NCBI RefSeq assembly: GCF_020164785.1
Contig: NZ_JAIUGX010000005.1
Location: 62,001 to 126,000, forward strand
Origin: Mesorhizobium sp. ES1-1
GTDB lineage: Bacteria > Pseudomonadota > Alphaproteobacteria > Rhizobiales > Rhizobiaceae
Reading direction: 5' to 3'
Length of the DNA: 64,000 nucleotides
Part shown: positions 51,903-61,452 of the stretch, piece after piece
Numbering within the stretch: position 1 is the first letter of the stretch
Layout of the letters: each line of letters begins with the position of its first letter
The notes under the pieces: generated by a model
What the model was told of the DNA's origin: nothing
The model's input: only the letters and a program-made list of their open reading frames with translations
Databases searched by the model: none
Translations under genes and position numbers: made by a program

Positions 51903-54503
51903 TTATCCCAGCCCTTTCAACACAGCCTGTGTGCGGCTTTTGACGCCGAGCTTGGAGAAGAGATTCTTGGTGTGGGATTTTACGGTGTTGATGTTGATGC
52001 GGAGTTTGGCGGCGATTTCGCCGTTGGAGAGGCCCCAGCGCATCAACTCGAGGACCTCTTCCTCCCGTCTGGTCAAAGCGCCGGCGAGGGGCTCCGACAC
52101 GCTGACGGCGCGTCGAGGCGACAAAACCTGCCGGGCGTTCGCAGGAGCGATATCGAGGTAGACGTCTTGCAGCCTACCCACCTTCACCTGTTGCTCGCTT
52201 GCGGGCGCTCTGGTGGCTCCTTCGAGCTGCCCGATCAGGCGGGAAACCTGCAGGGCACTCAGAAGCCGTCCCTCCCGGCCGGCCCTTGCCTCGACATCGC
52301 GCAGCCCTTCTCCCGCGGCGGCGGCTTGGCCCGTTTCCATCATCGCCCGCGCCGTGACGACGTGGAACGGATCCCAGATCTGCCAAGCGGATGCCGGAAA
52401 ACGACGCTCGGCTTCCGGCAGATGCAAGGACAGACGCTCCCACTCCCGCAGCCCCTCGGACCGATTTCCAAGGCGGAAAGCGCGGTTGGCCCGCTCGATG
52501 GCGAGCTGGAACTCCAGGCGGAAGTCCTCTGTCTCATAGGCGCGGCGGCTGGCCCGCACCAGCACATTGGTGCCTTTGTCCGATCGGCCGGTAGCGTCGT
52601 AGACGCGGACAAGGCCCGTCGTGGCGATGAGTACGCGTTCGCACAGTCCGGAGACGTCGGTCGCGTTTTCCGAGGGCATAGCTCGTATCCAGAGCTGCTC
52701 GGCCTCTTCGAAATCGCCCCGGTCGAAGGCGACGACGCCCAGCAGCACCGATGGCAGCGCGACCATGTAGGAATGTTCGGCAAAATTGCCGCGCGCAATG
52801 CGCAGTGCGTCCTCCGCCACGTCCTTGGCTTCCTGCATCAAGCCTCTCGCAATGTAACACATGGCTGCGATAGCGCGGGAATGAAGGCCGCCCCAATGGA
52901 CGGCGATCTCGTCATAGATGCCCTTGGCGCGCCAGGTGAGCTTCTCTGCAAGCGTCAGATCGCCGGCCTGGAGGGCAAAGTAGCTGTGAATAGAATCGAG
53001 GTCCACGCTGCCAAAGGCAAGGTGATCGAGTTCCCGGCCCGCGAGTTCGTCGATATGGGCCAGGCCGCCGGCGATATCGCCACCATAGGCGCCGATCAGG
53101 GCCCGCATCAGGTGCAATCGACCGTCGACGTCCAGGCCTGTTTCACGCGCGATGACCGATAGGCGGCTCGTCTTGTCGGCGGCGAGATCCTCGATCGTGC
53201 GAAGTGTCTGCTCGGCCTGGAGGAACCGGCGCATGTTGATGAAGCGCCAGACCTGGAGGAAGAGCAGAAGCGGGCGCTCTTCGCGCGCGTCGCGCGGCAA
53301 TTGCTGCATCCAGCGCGAAAAGATCTCGAAGCGACCGTGACTGAGATAGTCGTAGAGGCAATAGCTTTCGATCATCTCGGCCGCCCAATCCGGTCGCCGG
53401 GCGAGGAAGGCATGTCGAACGGCCTCCATTGGCGAGCCGTTCTCGATGAACCATTGGGCGGCGCGGGAATGCAGCGCGGCGATATCGGCATGCGTCTCGG
53501 CATAAAGCCGCGCCAGCAGGAACTCCTGGAACAGATGATGATACTTGTACCAGCGCTGCGAGCCCGGCAATCTGACCACGAAAAGCTGGACTTCCTCGAG
53601 ATACTCCAGAACCTCGCTGCCATCCTCCCAGCCCGTAACCGCATTGCAGAGGCCTGAATTCAGGGCATCGAGGATTGAAGTCATGGCCAGGAAGCGGCAG
53701 ATCTTCTCCGGCAGGCCTAGGATCACCTCCTCCAGGAAATACTCGGCGAAAGCGCGATGGCTGCCGGTCGGCGGGGTGGCGGCGAACGCGCTTGGCGTAC
53801 GACCGAGCACGAGCGACGCGAGCCTCAGACCGGCCGCCCAGCCTTCCGTATAGCCGTGCATCTGCCGGCTCTCCTCGGAGGTCAGCGTCACGCCCGACGA
53901 CGCCTGGAAAAACGCCTCGGTCTCCGCCTCGTCGAAAAACAGGTCTTCCACCGGCACTTCGAGAATTTCGCCGCTGACGCGCAGGCGGCCGATCGGGATC
54001 GAGGGGCGGGTGCGGCTGGCCAGAACGATCGTCATGTTCGGTATACGAGCCGCGAAGATGCGATTGATCGTTTCGCCGCCGTCGCCGCCTTCCGCGAGAT
54101 GATAATCATCGACGAACAGCGCAATCGGCGCGGCCTCGACGCATCGCACCACCAATGCAACGAGGCGGGTTATGGCATCGGGCTCGTCGCGGGCCGCCAT
54201 GGACGCGCCGATCTCGCTGAAACTTGCCTTGAAAGCCAGCATCAGGCCGTCGGCGAAGGCGAAGGGATCGCGATCGGCTTCGCCGGCCGAATACCAGACC
54301 GTCTTGACGTCGCTTTCCAGCAGCGATTCATGCCATTGCGCAAGCAGCGTCGTCTTGCCCGAACCGGCAGGCGCATGAACGAGGCAAAGCCGGTATTGCG
54401 TTAGCAGGCGGGCGAGCGCGGTCAGCCGCGGCCGGTTGATCATCCCGGACGAAGCACGGGGCGGCGAAATGTGAAGATTGATGAGGCTTGCTTGCTGCGA
54501 CAA
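51903..54503 (-). CDS. MalT-like LuxR-family ATPase regulator
   Basis: This 866-aa regulator has an N-terminal ATPase (Walker A LVHAPAGSGKTTLLAQWH near residue 45, Walker B IALFVDDYHLAEGGDGG), a long TPR-like helical middle and a C-terminal LuxR HTH with LTRREEEVLELMRWGLSNGE and KLRININTVKSHTKNLFSKL. This is the STAND-type layout of MalT: ligand binding should drive assembly and promoter activation. It is divergent from the amidase-dpp operon, with a dyad between them, so it probably controls it. Confidence 0.93.
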   Translation of the reverse strand: MSQQASLINLHISPPRASSGMINRPRLTALARLLTQYRLCLVHAPAGSGKTTLLAQWHESLLESDVKTVWYSAGEADRDPFAFADGLMLAFKASFSEIGASMAARDEPDAITRLVALVVRCVEAAPIALFVDDYHLAEGGDGGETINRIFAARIPNMTIVLASRTRPSIPIGRLRVSGEILEVPVEDLFFDEAETEAFFQASSGVTLTSEESRQMHGYTEGWAAGLRLASLVLGRTPSAFAATPPTGSHRAFAEYFLEEVILGLPEKICRFLAMTSILDALNSGLCNAVTGWEDGSEVLEYLEEVQLFVVRLPGSQRWYKYHHLFQEFLLARLYAETHADIAALHSRAAQWFIENGSPMEAVRHAFLARRPDWAAEMIESYCLYDYLSHGRFEIFSRWMQQLPRDAREERPLLLFLQVWRFINMRRFLQAEQTLRTIEDLAADKTSRLSVIARETGLDVDGRLHLMRALIGAYGGDIAGGLAHIDELAGRELDHLAFGSVDLDSIHSYFALQAGDLTLAEKLTWRAKGIYDEIAVHWGGLHSRAIAAMCYIARGLMQEAKDVAEDALRIARGNFAEHSYMVALPSVLLGVVAFDRGDFEEAEQLWIRAMPSENATDVSGLCERVLIATTGLVRVYDATGRSDKGTNVLVRASRRAYETEDFRLEFQLAIERANRAFRLGNRSEGLREWERLSLHLPEAERRFPASAWQIWDPFHVVTARAMMETGQAAAAGEGLRDVEARAGREGRLLSALQVSRLIGQLEGATRAPASEQQVKVGRLQDVYLDIAPANARQVLSPRRAVSVSEPLAGALTRREEEVLELMRWGLSNGEIAAKLRININTVKSHTKNLFSKLGVKSRTQAVLKGLG

Positions 54504-54537
54504 CAGACATCCGTGCGTTCAGTTGGTCGCGCCAAGG

Positions 54538-54561
54538 CGTATCACTCTTTCGGGTGATACG
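54538..54561. promoter_or_regulatory. inverted repeat operator candidate between regulator and amidase operon
   Basis: CGTATCAC and GTGATACG form a perfect 8-bp dyad with an 8-base spacer. It lies 35 bp from the MalT-like start and 90 bp from the amidase start, the normal place for an operator or activator site. The binding protein is presumably the MalT-like regulator; not shown. Confidence 0.55.
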
Positions 54562-54650
54562 AAATTTCTTTCCGTCTCACCCCTCGGGATCATGCAGGAA
54601 ATTTCGGCACGCCGTAGCTTTGCGAAAATGCCGAACGGGGATCCAGGACG

Positions 54651-56072
54651 TTGCAGCTCAGCGAATACCAGAATTTCGACGCCACCGGGCTCGCGGACCT
54701 TGTCGCCAAAAACGAGGTGACGCCGGGCGAACTGCTGGATACGGCGCTTGCCGGTGTCAGGGCGGTCGACGACAAGCTGAACGCCGTTGTTGCCCTATTC
54801 GAGGAAGAAGCCCGCCGGTTCATCAAGGAGGAGCTCCCTGACGGTCCGTTCAAGGGCGTTCCCTTCCTGCTCAAAGACCTGACGGCGCATTACGGCGGTC
54901 AGCCCACCGGCGCCGGATGGCCGCCGCGCGCTTCGGTCAAGCCGGCTGAGGACACCGAGCTCGTCCGGCGCTTCAAGAAGTCAGGCGTGGTGATCTTCGG
55001 CAAAACCGCCGTTCCGGAGCTTGCCATGGACTGGACGACGCGCTCGCGTGCGCACGGCGTCACCAACAATCCATGGGACACGACACGCACGGCTGGAACG
55101 TCTAGCGGCGGCACGGCGGCCGCCGTGGCGGCAGGTGTGGTGCCAATGGCGCATGGCAATGATGGCGGGGGTTCGATCCGCGTGCCATCCTCTGTCTGCG
55201 GCTGCTTTGGCCTCAAGCCGACGCGCGGCAGGAATCCAGTCGCTCCGTCGGGCAGTACCTGGCAGGGCATGCTGGTCGAACATGTGCTCTCCCGCTCCGT
55301 GCGCGACAGCGCAGCCATGTTGGACGCAACACAGGGCGCCCATCCGGGGCAGTTTTTCAACAGCCCATCGGGTGGCGGCTTTGCCAGCCAAGTCGGCCGC
55401 GAGCCCGGAAGACTGCGCATAGGCGTCTCCACCAGGGCGCCCTATGGGGCAATGACCCATCCCGACTGCGTCAAGGCGGTCGACGAGACGGTAAAGCTGC
55501 TCGAAAGCCTCGGCCATGTCTGCGAGGCGCATGACATCGCATTGCCCGACGATGGCTGGAGCGCGTTTGAAACCTTTATCCTGGCTGAGTATGCGACAGA
55601 TATGCGGCTCGAGGAACAGGTGCTCGGACGCAAGCTGACAGAAGAGGATTTCCCACCAATGCTGTGGGAAATGATCGAGGCCGGCAACCGCATCTCGGCG
55701 GTCGAGGTCAACGTCGCGACGACACGCCTGCACGCCGTCGCGTCCGCCGTTACCTCGACCTTCAACCGGTATGACGTCTTCCTCTCGCCGACCCTCGCAC
55801 AGCCGCCGCTCGCCCATGAGGACTTCCCGGAGGCGACCTCCATGCGGGGACACTACGAGTTTTATCTTTCCTGGATGCCCTTCACCCATATCTTCAACGT
55901 AAACGGCTCGCCCGCCATGTCGGTGCCGCTCGTCTGGAATGCCGATGGCCTGCCTATCGGCGTGCAGTTCGCGGCCGCCCCAGGCGCCGAAAATCTGCTC
56001 TTCCGCTTGGCGTCCCAGCTTGAAGTTGCGAGGCCGTGGGCAGGTAAACGTCCGCCAGTATCCGTCGCCTGA
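54651..56072 (+). CDS. amidase (amidase signature family)
   Basis: This 473-aa enzyme has the amidase-signature Ser-Ser-Lys centre: the Lys in GVPFLLKDLTAHYGG (about residue 75), the Ser-rich loop TAGTSSGGTAAAVAAGVV and HGNDGGGSIRVPSSVCGCFG. It should be a cytosolic hydrolase of amides, perhaps of imported peptides or amino-acid amides. The start is a TTG at 54651 with CCAGGA upstream. The peptide ABC transporter genes follow in the same direction. Confidence 0.92.
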   Translation: MQLSEYQNFDATGLADLVAKNEVTPGELLDTALAGVRAVDDKLNAVVALFEEEARRFIKEELPDGPFKGVPFLLKDLTAHYGGQPTGAGWPPRASVKPAEDTELVRRFKKSGVVIFGKTAVPELAMDWTTRSRAHGVTNNPWDTTRTAGTSSGGTAAAVAAGVVPMAHGNDGGGSIRVPSSVCGCFGLKPTRGRNPVAPSGSTWQGMLVEHVLSRSVRDSAAMLDATQGAHPGQFFNSPSGGGFASQVGREPGRLRIGVSTRAPYGAMTHPDCVKAVDETVKLLESLGHVCEAHDIALPDDGWSAFETFILAEYATDMRLEEQVLGRKLTEEDFPPMLWEMIEAGNRISAVEVNVATTRLHAVASAVTSTFNRYDVFLSPTLAQPPLAHEDFPEATSMRGHYEFYLSWMPFTHIFNVNGSPAMSVPLVWNADGLPIGVQFAAAPGAENLLFRLASQLEVARPWAGKRPPVSVA

Positions 56073-56115
56073 CACCTACATGCAGTCCAACCAAATAATA
56101 AAGGGAACACGAAGC

Positions 56116-57666
56116 ATGAAACAGAACAATCTCTCCAAGCATATCCGCGCCCTGTTGGCCGCAGCGGCATTTGGGACAGGCCTGAGCCTCTCCGCCGCCG
56201 GCGCAGCAGATTTGATCGTCGCCCGCGCCGTCGATGCCGACAGCCTCGATCCCGACAAGACCAGCACGACGCAGTCGCTTCAGATGACCAATCTGATCTT
56301 CGACACGCTGGTGACCATGGCCGAGGATGGCACGGTGCATCCAGGCATCGCCAGCGAGTGGTCGATGTCGGAGGACGGCAAGACCTACTCCTTCACGATC
56401 CGCGACGGCGTGAAGTGCCACGATGGCAGCACCTTCGACGCCGCCGCCGCCAAGGCGCGGGTCGATCGCGCCATCGACCCGGCGACGGTCAATCCGGACC
56501 GTTCGCTCTGGGGACCGATCACAGGCACTAGCGTGGAAGGCAAAGTGCTCAAGGTTTCGATGTCGGAGCCCTACAGCCCGTTCATGTCCTTCCTGACCGG
56601 CATCCAAGCGGGCTTTGTCTGCCCGTCGTCATTTGCCGCCGCCGAATTCAAGCCGATCGGAACCGGGCCGTTCAAGTTCGCCAGCTGGACGCGCAACGAT
56701 AGCCTCGAGCTTCAGGCCAATGCCGACTACAAAAATTTCAATCCGCTCATCGAGAACCCGGGCAAGCCGCATATCGACAAGCTGACGTTCAAGGTGATCC
56801 CGGAAGCGGTCGCCCGTATGGCGGCGCTGCGTTCGGGCGAAGCCGATCTCGTCGAGCCTTCGCTGGAGGAAACGGCTGATCTGAAGAGCGACAGCAATTT
56901 CAAGGTCTACGCCGCCGAGCTTTCAGGCCAGCAGGTGCTGGCGGCCTTCTCCTGGAAGATCAAGCCGCTCGACAATCCCGATATTCGGAAGGCGATCGGC
57001 ATGGCGATGAACCGCGATGCCTATGCCAACATCGCCTTCGAAGGCCTGGTCCATACCTCCAACTGTCCGGTCGCGCCAAAGCTGTTTGCGACCGACGAAC
57101 AGCTGTGCGCCACATGGGGAGCCAAATATGATCCCGAAGGCGCCAAGGCCATCATGGAAGCGGCCGGCTACACCGCCGACAAGCCGCTGAAGATCAAGCT
57201 GTTGGCCCATAAGCTCTCGGGCTGGGACCAGATGCATCAGATCATGCAGCAGGACCTGGCTGCCATCAACGTCCAGGCCGAGATCGAGACACGCGAGGTC
57301 GCGGCTCACTTCGATCACATGACCAGCGAGAACAAGCGCACCGATGGCGAGCCCTTCGTCTGGACGATGGGCATGTCGGGCGTCGATCCGGACTACCTCA
57401 ATTTCCTCTGGAAGCGTCCCGGTTTTGTCGAGATGGGCCTGAACGAGCAGGTCGATGCCATGCTCGATGAGCAGCGCAAGCTTTCGGGCGACGCGCGCGC
57501 CGCCAAAATCCATGATGTCGAAAAATATCTGATGGAGAATTCCTATACGGTCCCGTTGCTGTCCCCGGGCTGGAACTGGTTGATGGCGTCGAACGCGAAG
57601 GTCGAGGGCTTCAAGCTGGGGTTCATGGTATCCCTCCTGTTCAATGATGTGACCCTCAAGCAATAG
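56116..57666 (+). CDS. peptide ABC transporter substrate-binding protein (DppA-like)
   Basis: From ATG 56116 the protein has 516 aa. A signal peptide (LSKHIRALLAAAAFGTGLSL...A) leads into the family 5 binding fold: SLDPDKTSTTQSLQMTNLIF, GIASEWSMSEDGKTYSFTIR, GVKCHDGSTFDA, with FKPIGTGPFKF and a late KIHDVEKYLMENSYTVPLL. It should bind oligopeptides or similar compounds in the periplasm. A hairpin follows the gene, consistent with higher expression of the binding protein than of the permeases. Confidence 0.93.
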   Translation: MKQNNLSKHIRALLAAAAFGTGLSLSAAGAADLIVARAVDADSLDPDKTSTTQSLQMTNLIFDTLVTMAEDGTVHPGIASEWSMSEDGKTYSFTIRDGVKCHDGSTFDAAAAKARVDRAIDPATVNPDRSLWGPITGTSVEGKVLKVSMSEPYSPFMSFLTGIQAGFVCPSSFAAAEFKPIGTGPFKFASWTRNDSLELQANADYKNFNPLIENPGKPHIDKLTFKVIPEAVARMAALRSGEADLVEPSLEETADLKSDSNFKVYAAELSGQQVLAAFSWKIKPLDNPDIRKAIGMAMNRDAYANIAFEGLVHTSNCPVAPKLFATDEQLCATWGAKYDPEGAKAIMEAAGYTADKPLKIKLLAHKLSGWDQMHQIMQQDLAAINVQAEIETREVAAHFDHMTSENKRTDGEPFVWTMGMSGVDPDYLNFLWKRPGFVEMGLNEQVDAMLDEQRKLSGDARAAKIHDVEKYLMENSYTVPLLSPGWNWLMASNAKVEGFKLGFMVSLLFNDVTLKQ

Positions 57667-57674
57667 TAGGTTCG

Positions 57675-57707
57675 GCACCGCCCTGTCGCCGGTAGGCAGG
57701 GCGGTGC
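57675..57707 (+). other. intercistronic hairpin after binding-protein gene
   Basis: GCACCGCCCTG and CAGGGCGGTGC form a perfect 11-bp stem with an 11-base loop between the binding-protein stop and the first permease gene. There is no T-run. Such hairpins often protect the upstream mRNA and lower read-through, as in malE-malF. Confidence 0.7.
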
Positions 57708-57726
57708 ATCGACCGGATGGGTTCCG

Positions 57727-58650
57727 ATGCTCTTTCTGATCTCAAAACGAGTTCTCGTTGCGTTCGTCACCGTAATTGTCGTGATCATCCTGTCCGGCCT
57801 GCTCATCCACGTCGTCCCCGGCGATCCCGTCACCGCGATGATGGCGCAGTCCGTATCCGCCACCCCGGAGGCGATGGCCGAAATGCGCAGCAGACTCGGT
57901 CTCGACCTACCCATCTGGCAGCAGGTCTTGCACTATCTCGCGCGTGTCCTGCAGGGCGACCTTGGCACGACCATCCGCGGCAACGAACCCGTCCTGCGGC
58001 TGCTGATGCAACGCGTGCCCAACACGTTCGCACTGGCGGTTTCGGGCCTTGGACTGGCGCTGGCGATCGGCATTCCGCTCGGATTCGTAGCGGCCGTCAA
58101 CCGGGGCCGGGTTGCCGATACGGTCGTGATGTTCATTGCCGTGCTTGGCGTCTCGATCCCCGCCTTCTGGCTTGGCCTTGTCATGATCCAGCTATTCGCC
58201 CTGAAGCTCAACTGGCTGCCCGTCGCCGGGTCGAACTGGCGCAACATCCTATTGCCGGCCCTGACGCTGGGCCTGACCTATTGCGCGCTGGTCGCCCGCA
58301 TGACGCGTTCGGCGCTGGTTGACGTGCTGGAGGAGGACTATATTCGCACCGCCCGTGCCAGGGGTCTGCGTGAACACCAGGTGTTGCTCGTGCACGCGCT
58401 GAGGCCGGCGCTGATCAGCATCGTCACCGTCGTCGGCCTCGTCTTTGCCTACCTGCTCGGCGGCCAGGTGATCGTCGAGAACGTCTTCTCCTGGAACGGC
58501 ATCGGCCGGCTGGCGGTCCAGGCCATGCTGGAGCGCGACTATCCGATGATCCAGGGCTTCATCGTCGTCTTCGCCACCTCCGTGGTCATCGTCTCAATGC
58601 TGATCGACATCCTCTACAGCTTTCTCGATCCGCGCATGAGGCAGCAATGA
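57727..58650 (+). CDS. peptide ABC permease (DppB-like)
   Basis: This 307-aa membrane protein has six helices and the DppB pattern: the first helix TVIVVIILSGLLIHVVPGDP, LGLDLPIWQQVLHYLARVLQ, GDLGTTIRGNEPVL, and the ATPase-contact loop with ARARGLREHQVLLVHALRPA. It pairs with DppC. Its stop overlaps the dppC-like start by four bases (ATGA). Confidence 0.94.
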   Translation: MLFLISKRVLVAFVTVIVVIILSGLLIHVVPGDPVTAMMAQSVSATPEAMAEMRSRLGLDLPIWQQVLHYLARVLQGDLGTTIRGNEPVLRLLMQRVPNTFALAVSGLGLALAIGIPLGFVAAVNRGRVADTVVMFIAVLGVSIPAFWLGLVMIQLFALKLNWLPVAGSNWRNILLPALTLGLTYCALVARMTRSALVDVLEEDYIRTARARGLREHQVLLVHALRPALISIVTVVGLVFAYLLGGQVIVENVFSWNGIGRLAVQAMLERDYPMIQGFIVVFATSVVIVSMLIDILYSFLDPRMRQQ

Positions 58651-59495
58651 GCACCACGACTGAAGTTCCCGTATGGAGCCGGCGCCTGCCTGTCAGCGTG
58701 GTTTTCGGTCTCGCTCTGGCGGCCCTGGTCATCGCCGCATCGCTGCTCTCCCACTATCTGGCGCCGTTCGATCCGACGCGGATGGCCGCCGGCCCACGGC
58801 TTGCCGCACCTTCCGCCGCGCATCTCTTCGGTACGGACGAGTTCGGGCGTGACCTTTTGAGCCGGGTGCTCGTTGGGGGCCGCCTGTCCCTCGGTATCGG
58901 CATCACCGCCGTGGTGAGCGGCCTCTTCATTGGCGGGCTGATCGGCCTGATCGCGGCCTTTGCGGGCCGGGCGGTCGAAGGGGTTCTGCTTCGTCTCATC
59001 GACGTGCTCTATTCCTTCCCGGACACTTTGATCGCGCTGGCGCTCGTCGCCTTCCTCGGGCCTGGAATCGAGAACGCCACGCTCGCGATCGCCATCAGCC
59101 TCGTCCCCTTCTACGCACGGGTCACATACGGGCTTGCCGCAGCGGAAAGGGTCAAGCCCTATATCGAGGCGGCAAGGCTTGCGGGTATTCGCTCCAGCCG
59201 GCTGGTTCGCGTGCATGTCATGCCCAACATCGGCCAAAGCCTGATCGTCATGGGAACGCTTGGCTTCTCTTCGGCCATCCTGTCCGCGGCGGGCCTGTCT
59301 TTCCTCGGCCTCGGGGTCCAGCCGCCGTCTCCCGAATGGGGCGCGATCCTTGCCTCCGGCCGCAACTACATCAACAAGGCGCCCTGGATCCTGATCTTTC
59401 CAGGCGCTGCCATTTGCGTGACGGTGCTCTCCTTCAATCTGATCGGTGACAGTCTGAGAGACCTTGTCGATCCCCGTCGGAAGGGTCGGCCATGA
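58647..59495 (+). CDS. peptide ABC permease (DppC-like)
   Basis: This 282-aa membrane protein has an N-terminal helix, the extracytosolic segment with HLFGTDEFGRDLLSRVLVGG, and the EAA loop YIEAARLAGIRSSRLVRVHV. These match DppC. It overlaps both dppB and the first ATPase gene by four bases, so translation is coupled. Confidence 0.94.
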   Translation: MSTTTEVPVWSRRLPVSVVFGLALAALVIAASLLSHYLAPFDPTRMAAGPRLAAPSAAHLFGTDEFGRDLLSRVLVGGRLSLGIGITAVVSGLFIGGLIGLIAAFAGRAVEGVLLRLIDVLYSFPDTLIALALVAFLGPGIENATLAIAISLVPFYARVTYGLAAAERVKPYIEAARLAGIRSSRLVRVHVMPNIGQSLIVMGTLGFSSAILSAAGLSFLGLGVQPPSPEWGAILASGRNYINKAPWILIFPGAAICVTVLSFNLIGDSLRDLVDPRRKGRP

Positions 59496-60325
59496 GCATC
59501 CCTTATCTGCGCGTCCAGGATCTCTCCGTCAGCTTTCCAGCCAAGTCAGGCGGCTTCCAAGCGATCGACAAGATCAGTTTCGATCTCGCTCGCGGCGAAA
59601 TCCTTGCTCTCGTCGGCGAATCCGGCAGCGGCAAAAGCATGACGTCTCTCTCGATCATGAAGCTGCTGCCGATGGCGGCGCGGATGGGCGGCCGCATCGA
59701 GATCGAGGGGCAGGACATTGCGGGCTTCGGCCGCCGTGAGATGGAAAATGTCCGCGGCGCCAAGATCGGTATGATCTTTCAGGAGCCGATGACCTCGCTC
59801 AATCCGGTCCTCACCATCGCTCGGCAAATGACGGAAGGGTTGGTGCGCCACAAATGCGTCTCAAGTCGCGAGGCGCTGGCGACTGCCCGTACCTGGCTTG
59901 AGGACGTGGGCATACCGGAGCCTAACCGCGTGCTTGCACAATATCCGCATCAGCTTTCGGGCGGCATGCGCCAGCGCATCATGATTGCCGCGGCGCTTGC
60001 GCTTCGCCCGGGCATCCTCATCGCCGACGAGCCAACGACCGCCCTCGACGTCACCGTGCAATCTCAGGTGCTCGACCTGCTGGTCGATCTCAAGGCGCGC
60101 TCGGGCTCCGGCATCCTGCTAATTACGCACGATATCGGCGTGGTTGCCGAAACCGCCGATCGTGTCGCCGTCATGCGTGGCGGGCGCATCCTGGAGATTG
60201 GTACGGTAGACGAGGTGCTCCATTCGCCGAAGCACGACTACACCAAGGCGCTGCTCGCCTCCCACCTGACGGTCGACAGGGGGTTGAGGCAGCGCGAACT
60301 GGAAGTGGCGGGGGTCCGGCCATGA
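59492..60325 (+). CDS. peptide ABC ATPase (DppD-like)
   Basis: This 277-aa ATPase has Walker A VGESGSGKSMTSLSIM, signature LSGGMRQRIMIAAALAL and Walker B LIADEPTTALDVTVQ, in DppD order. It is about 50 residues shorter than many DppD proteins and lacks the Cys-rich 4Fe-4S C-terminal region they carry. It overlaps the DppF-like gene by four bases. Confidence 0.93.
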   Translation: MSIPYLRVQDLSVSFPAKSGGFQAIDKISFDLARGEILALVGESGSGKSMTSLSIMKLLPMAARMGGRIEIEGQDIAGFGRREMENVRGAKIGMIFQEPMTSLNPVLTIARQMTEGLVRHKCVSSREALATARTWLEDVGIPEPNRVLAQYPHQLSGGMRQRIMIAAALALRPGILIADEPTTALDVTVQSQVLDLLVDLKARSGSGILLITHDIGVVAETADRVAVMRGGRILEIGTVDEVLHSPKHDYTKALLASHLTVDRGLRQRELEVAGVRP

Positions 60326-61206
60326 TGTCGGAACCCTGTCTCAAGATCGAAGGCCTGCGGAAGTCGTTCACGGCCAACCGGCGAACCGTGCATGCGCTGA
60401 ACGGCGTTTCCCTTGCGCTCGGCAAGGGCGAGACGCTGGGGATCGTCGGCGAAAGCGGGTCGGGCAAGTCGACGCTGGGGCGGATTGCCGTCGGGCTCGA
60501 CACACCCTCTGCGGGAGAACTGCATGTCGATGGCGCGCGCATAGATGACCTGTCGCCGCAGCTGCGTCGCGAGAAACTGCGACGATGCCAGATGATCTTC
60601 CAGGATCCATACTCTTCGCTCAATCCGCGATTGACCGTAGGCCGGCAGATCGGGGAAGGGCTGTTCGCACGCGGCGAGTTCGACTGGCCGGCGATCAATG
60701 CGACGGTCGCCGACCTGCTCGATCGGGTTGGGCTGAAGCGAGAGTTCGCGCACCGTTATCCGCACGAATTCTCAGGCGGCCAGCGGCAGCGGATTGCCAT
60801 AGCCAGGGCGCTGGCGCCAAACCCGCGGATCGTCGTCGCCGATGAGCCGGTCTCGGCGCTCGATGTGACCATCCAGGCGCAGATCCTGGATCTGCTTGCC
60901 GGCCTGAAAAAGCAGGGCGATCTCTCCTACCTCTTCATTTCGCATGACATGGCCGTCGTCGCGCGCTTGTGCGACCGGATCGCCGTGATGCACCGGGGAC
61001 GGATCGTCGAGTGCGGGCCGGCCCGAGCCGTCATCGAGAACCCCCAGCACCCCTACACGCGAAACCTCCTGGATGCCGTTCCACGCTTCGGCCGCCGGCG
61101 CACGGGTCAGAAACCCGTTCCAGTTCTTTTGCCGCACCATGGCGACGCCGATAGATACATGACCGTGGCAGAGGGGCACACAGTGCTTCAGTCGGCGGGC
61201 TTATAA
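60322..61206 (+). CDS. peptide ABC ATPase (DppF-like)
   Basis: This 294-aa ATPase has Walker A VGESGSGKSTLGRIAVGL, signature FSGGQRQRIAIARALAP and Walker B VVADEPVSALDVTIQ. ATG 60322 or the next in-frame Met at 60325 could start it. It is the last gene of the amidase-dpp operon; a noncoding stretch with hairpins follows. Confidence 0.93.
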   Translation: MMSEPCLKIEGLRKSFTANRRTVHALNGVSLALGKGETLGIVGESGSGKSTLGRIAVGLDTPSAGELHVDGARIDDLSPQLRREKLRRCQMIFQDPYSSLNPRLTVGRQIGEGLFARGEFDWPAINATVADLLDRVGLKREFAHRYPHEFSGGQRQRIAIARALAPNPRIVVADEPVSALDVTIQAQILDLLAGLKKQGDLSYLFISHDMAVVARLCDRIAVMHRGRIVECGPARAVIENPQHPYTRNLLDAVPRFGRRRTGQKPVPVLLPHHGDADRYMTVAEGHTVLQSAGL

Positions 61207-61234
61207 CGACCATGCCTGCGAGGCGCCAAGACCA

Positions 61235-61266
61235 CATCGATAAGTAAGCCCATCGATAAGTAAGCT
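61235..61266. repeat. two-copy 16-bp tandem repeat
   Basis: CATCGATAAGTAAGC occurs twice in tandem (61235-61249 and 61251-61265) with a 16-bp period, just after the dppF-like gene. Function unknown; slippage is the simplest origin. Confidence 0.8.
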
Positions 61267-61341
61267 ATGGCGCGGGGTGCCTCCAGCCTGCAAACGACAT
61301 CGCGGAGAGCCGGTCGGCTCTAGCGCTTGCCCGAGACATTT

Positions 61342-61452
61342 TCACAGCGTCCCCAGGGTCAGCAATGCGACCAAAGCGGTTATGGCGACGCAAATGGGCA
61401 CCGCCGCGAGCAGGGCTGCCTCCAGGAAACGGGTTTCTTTGTCGCTGAACAT
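61342..61452 (-). CDS. 36-aa single-helix membrane protein
   Basis: ATG 61452, with GGAGGCGAG upstream, opens a frame for MFSDKETRFLEAALLAAVP followed by ICVAITALVALLTLGTL and a TGA stop. One hydrophobic helix follows a short charged N-terminus. This is typical of small membrane proteins in rhizobia, and the ribosome site supports it. No family is known to me. Confidence 0.6.
   Translation of the reverse strand: MFSDKETRFLEAALLAAVPICVAITALVALLTLGTL

Noticed and set aside
51972..53162. 396-aa plus-strand open frame
   Set aside because: Antisense to the MalT-like regulator; no recognisable motif.
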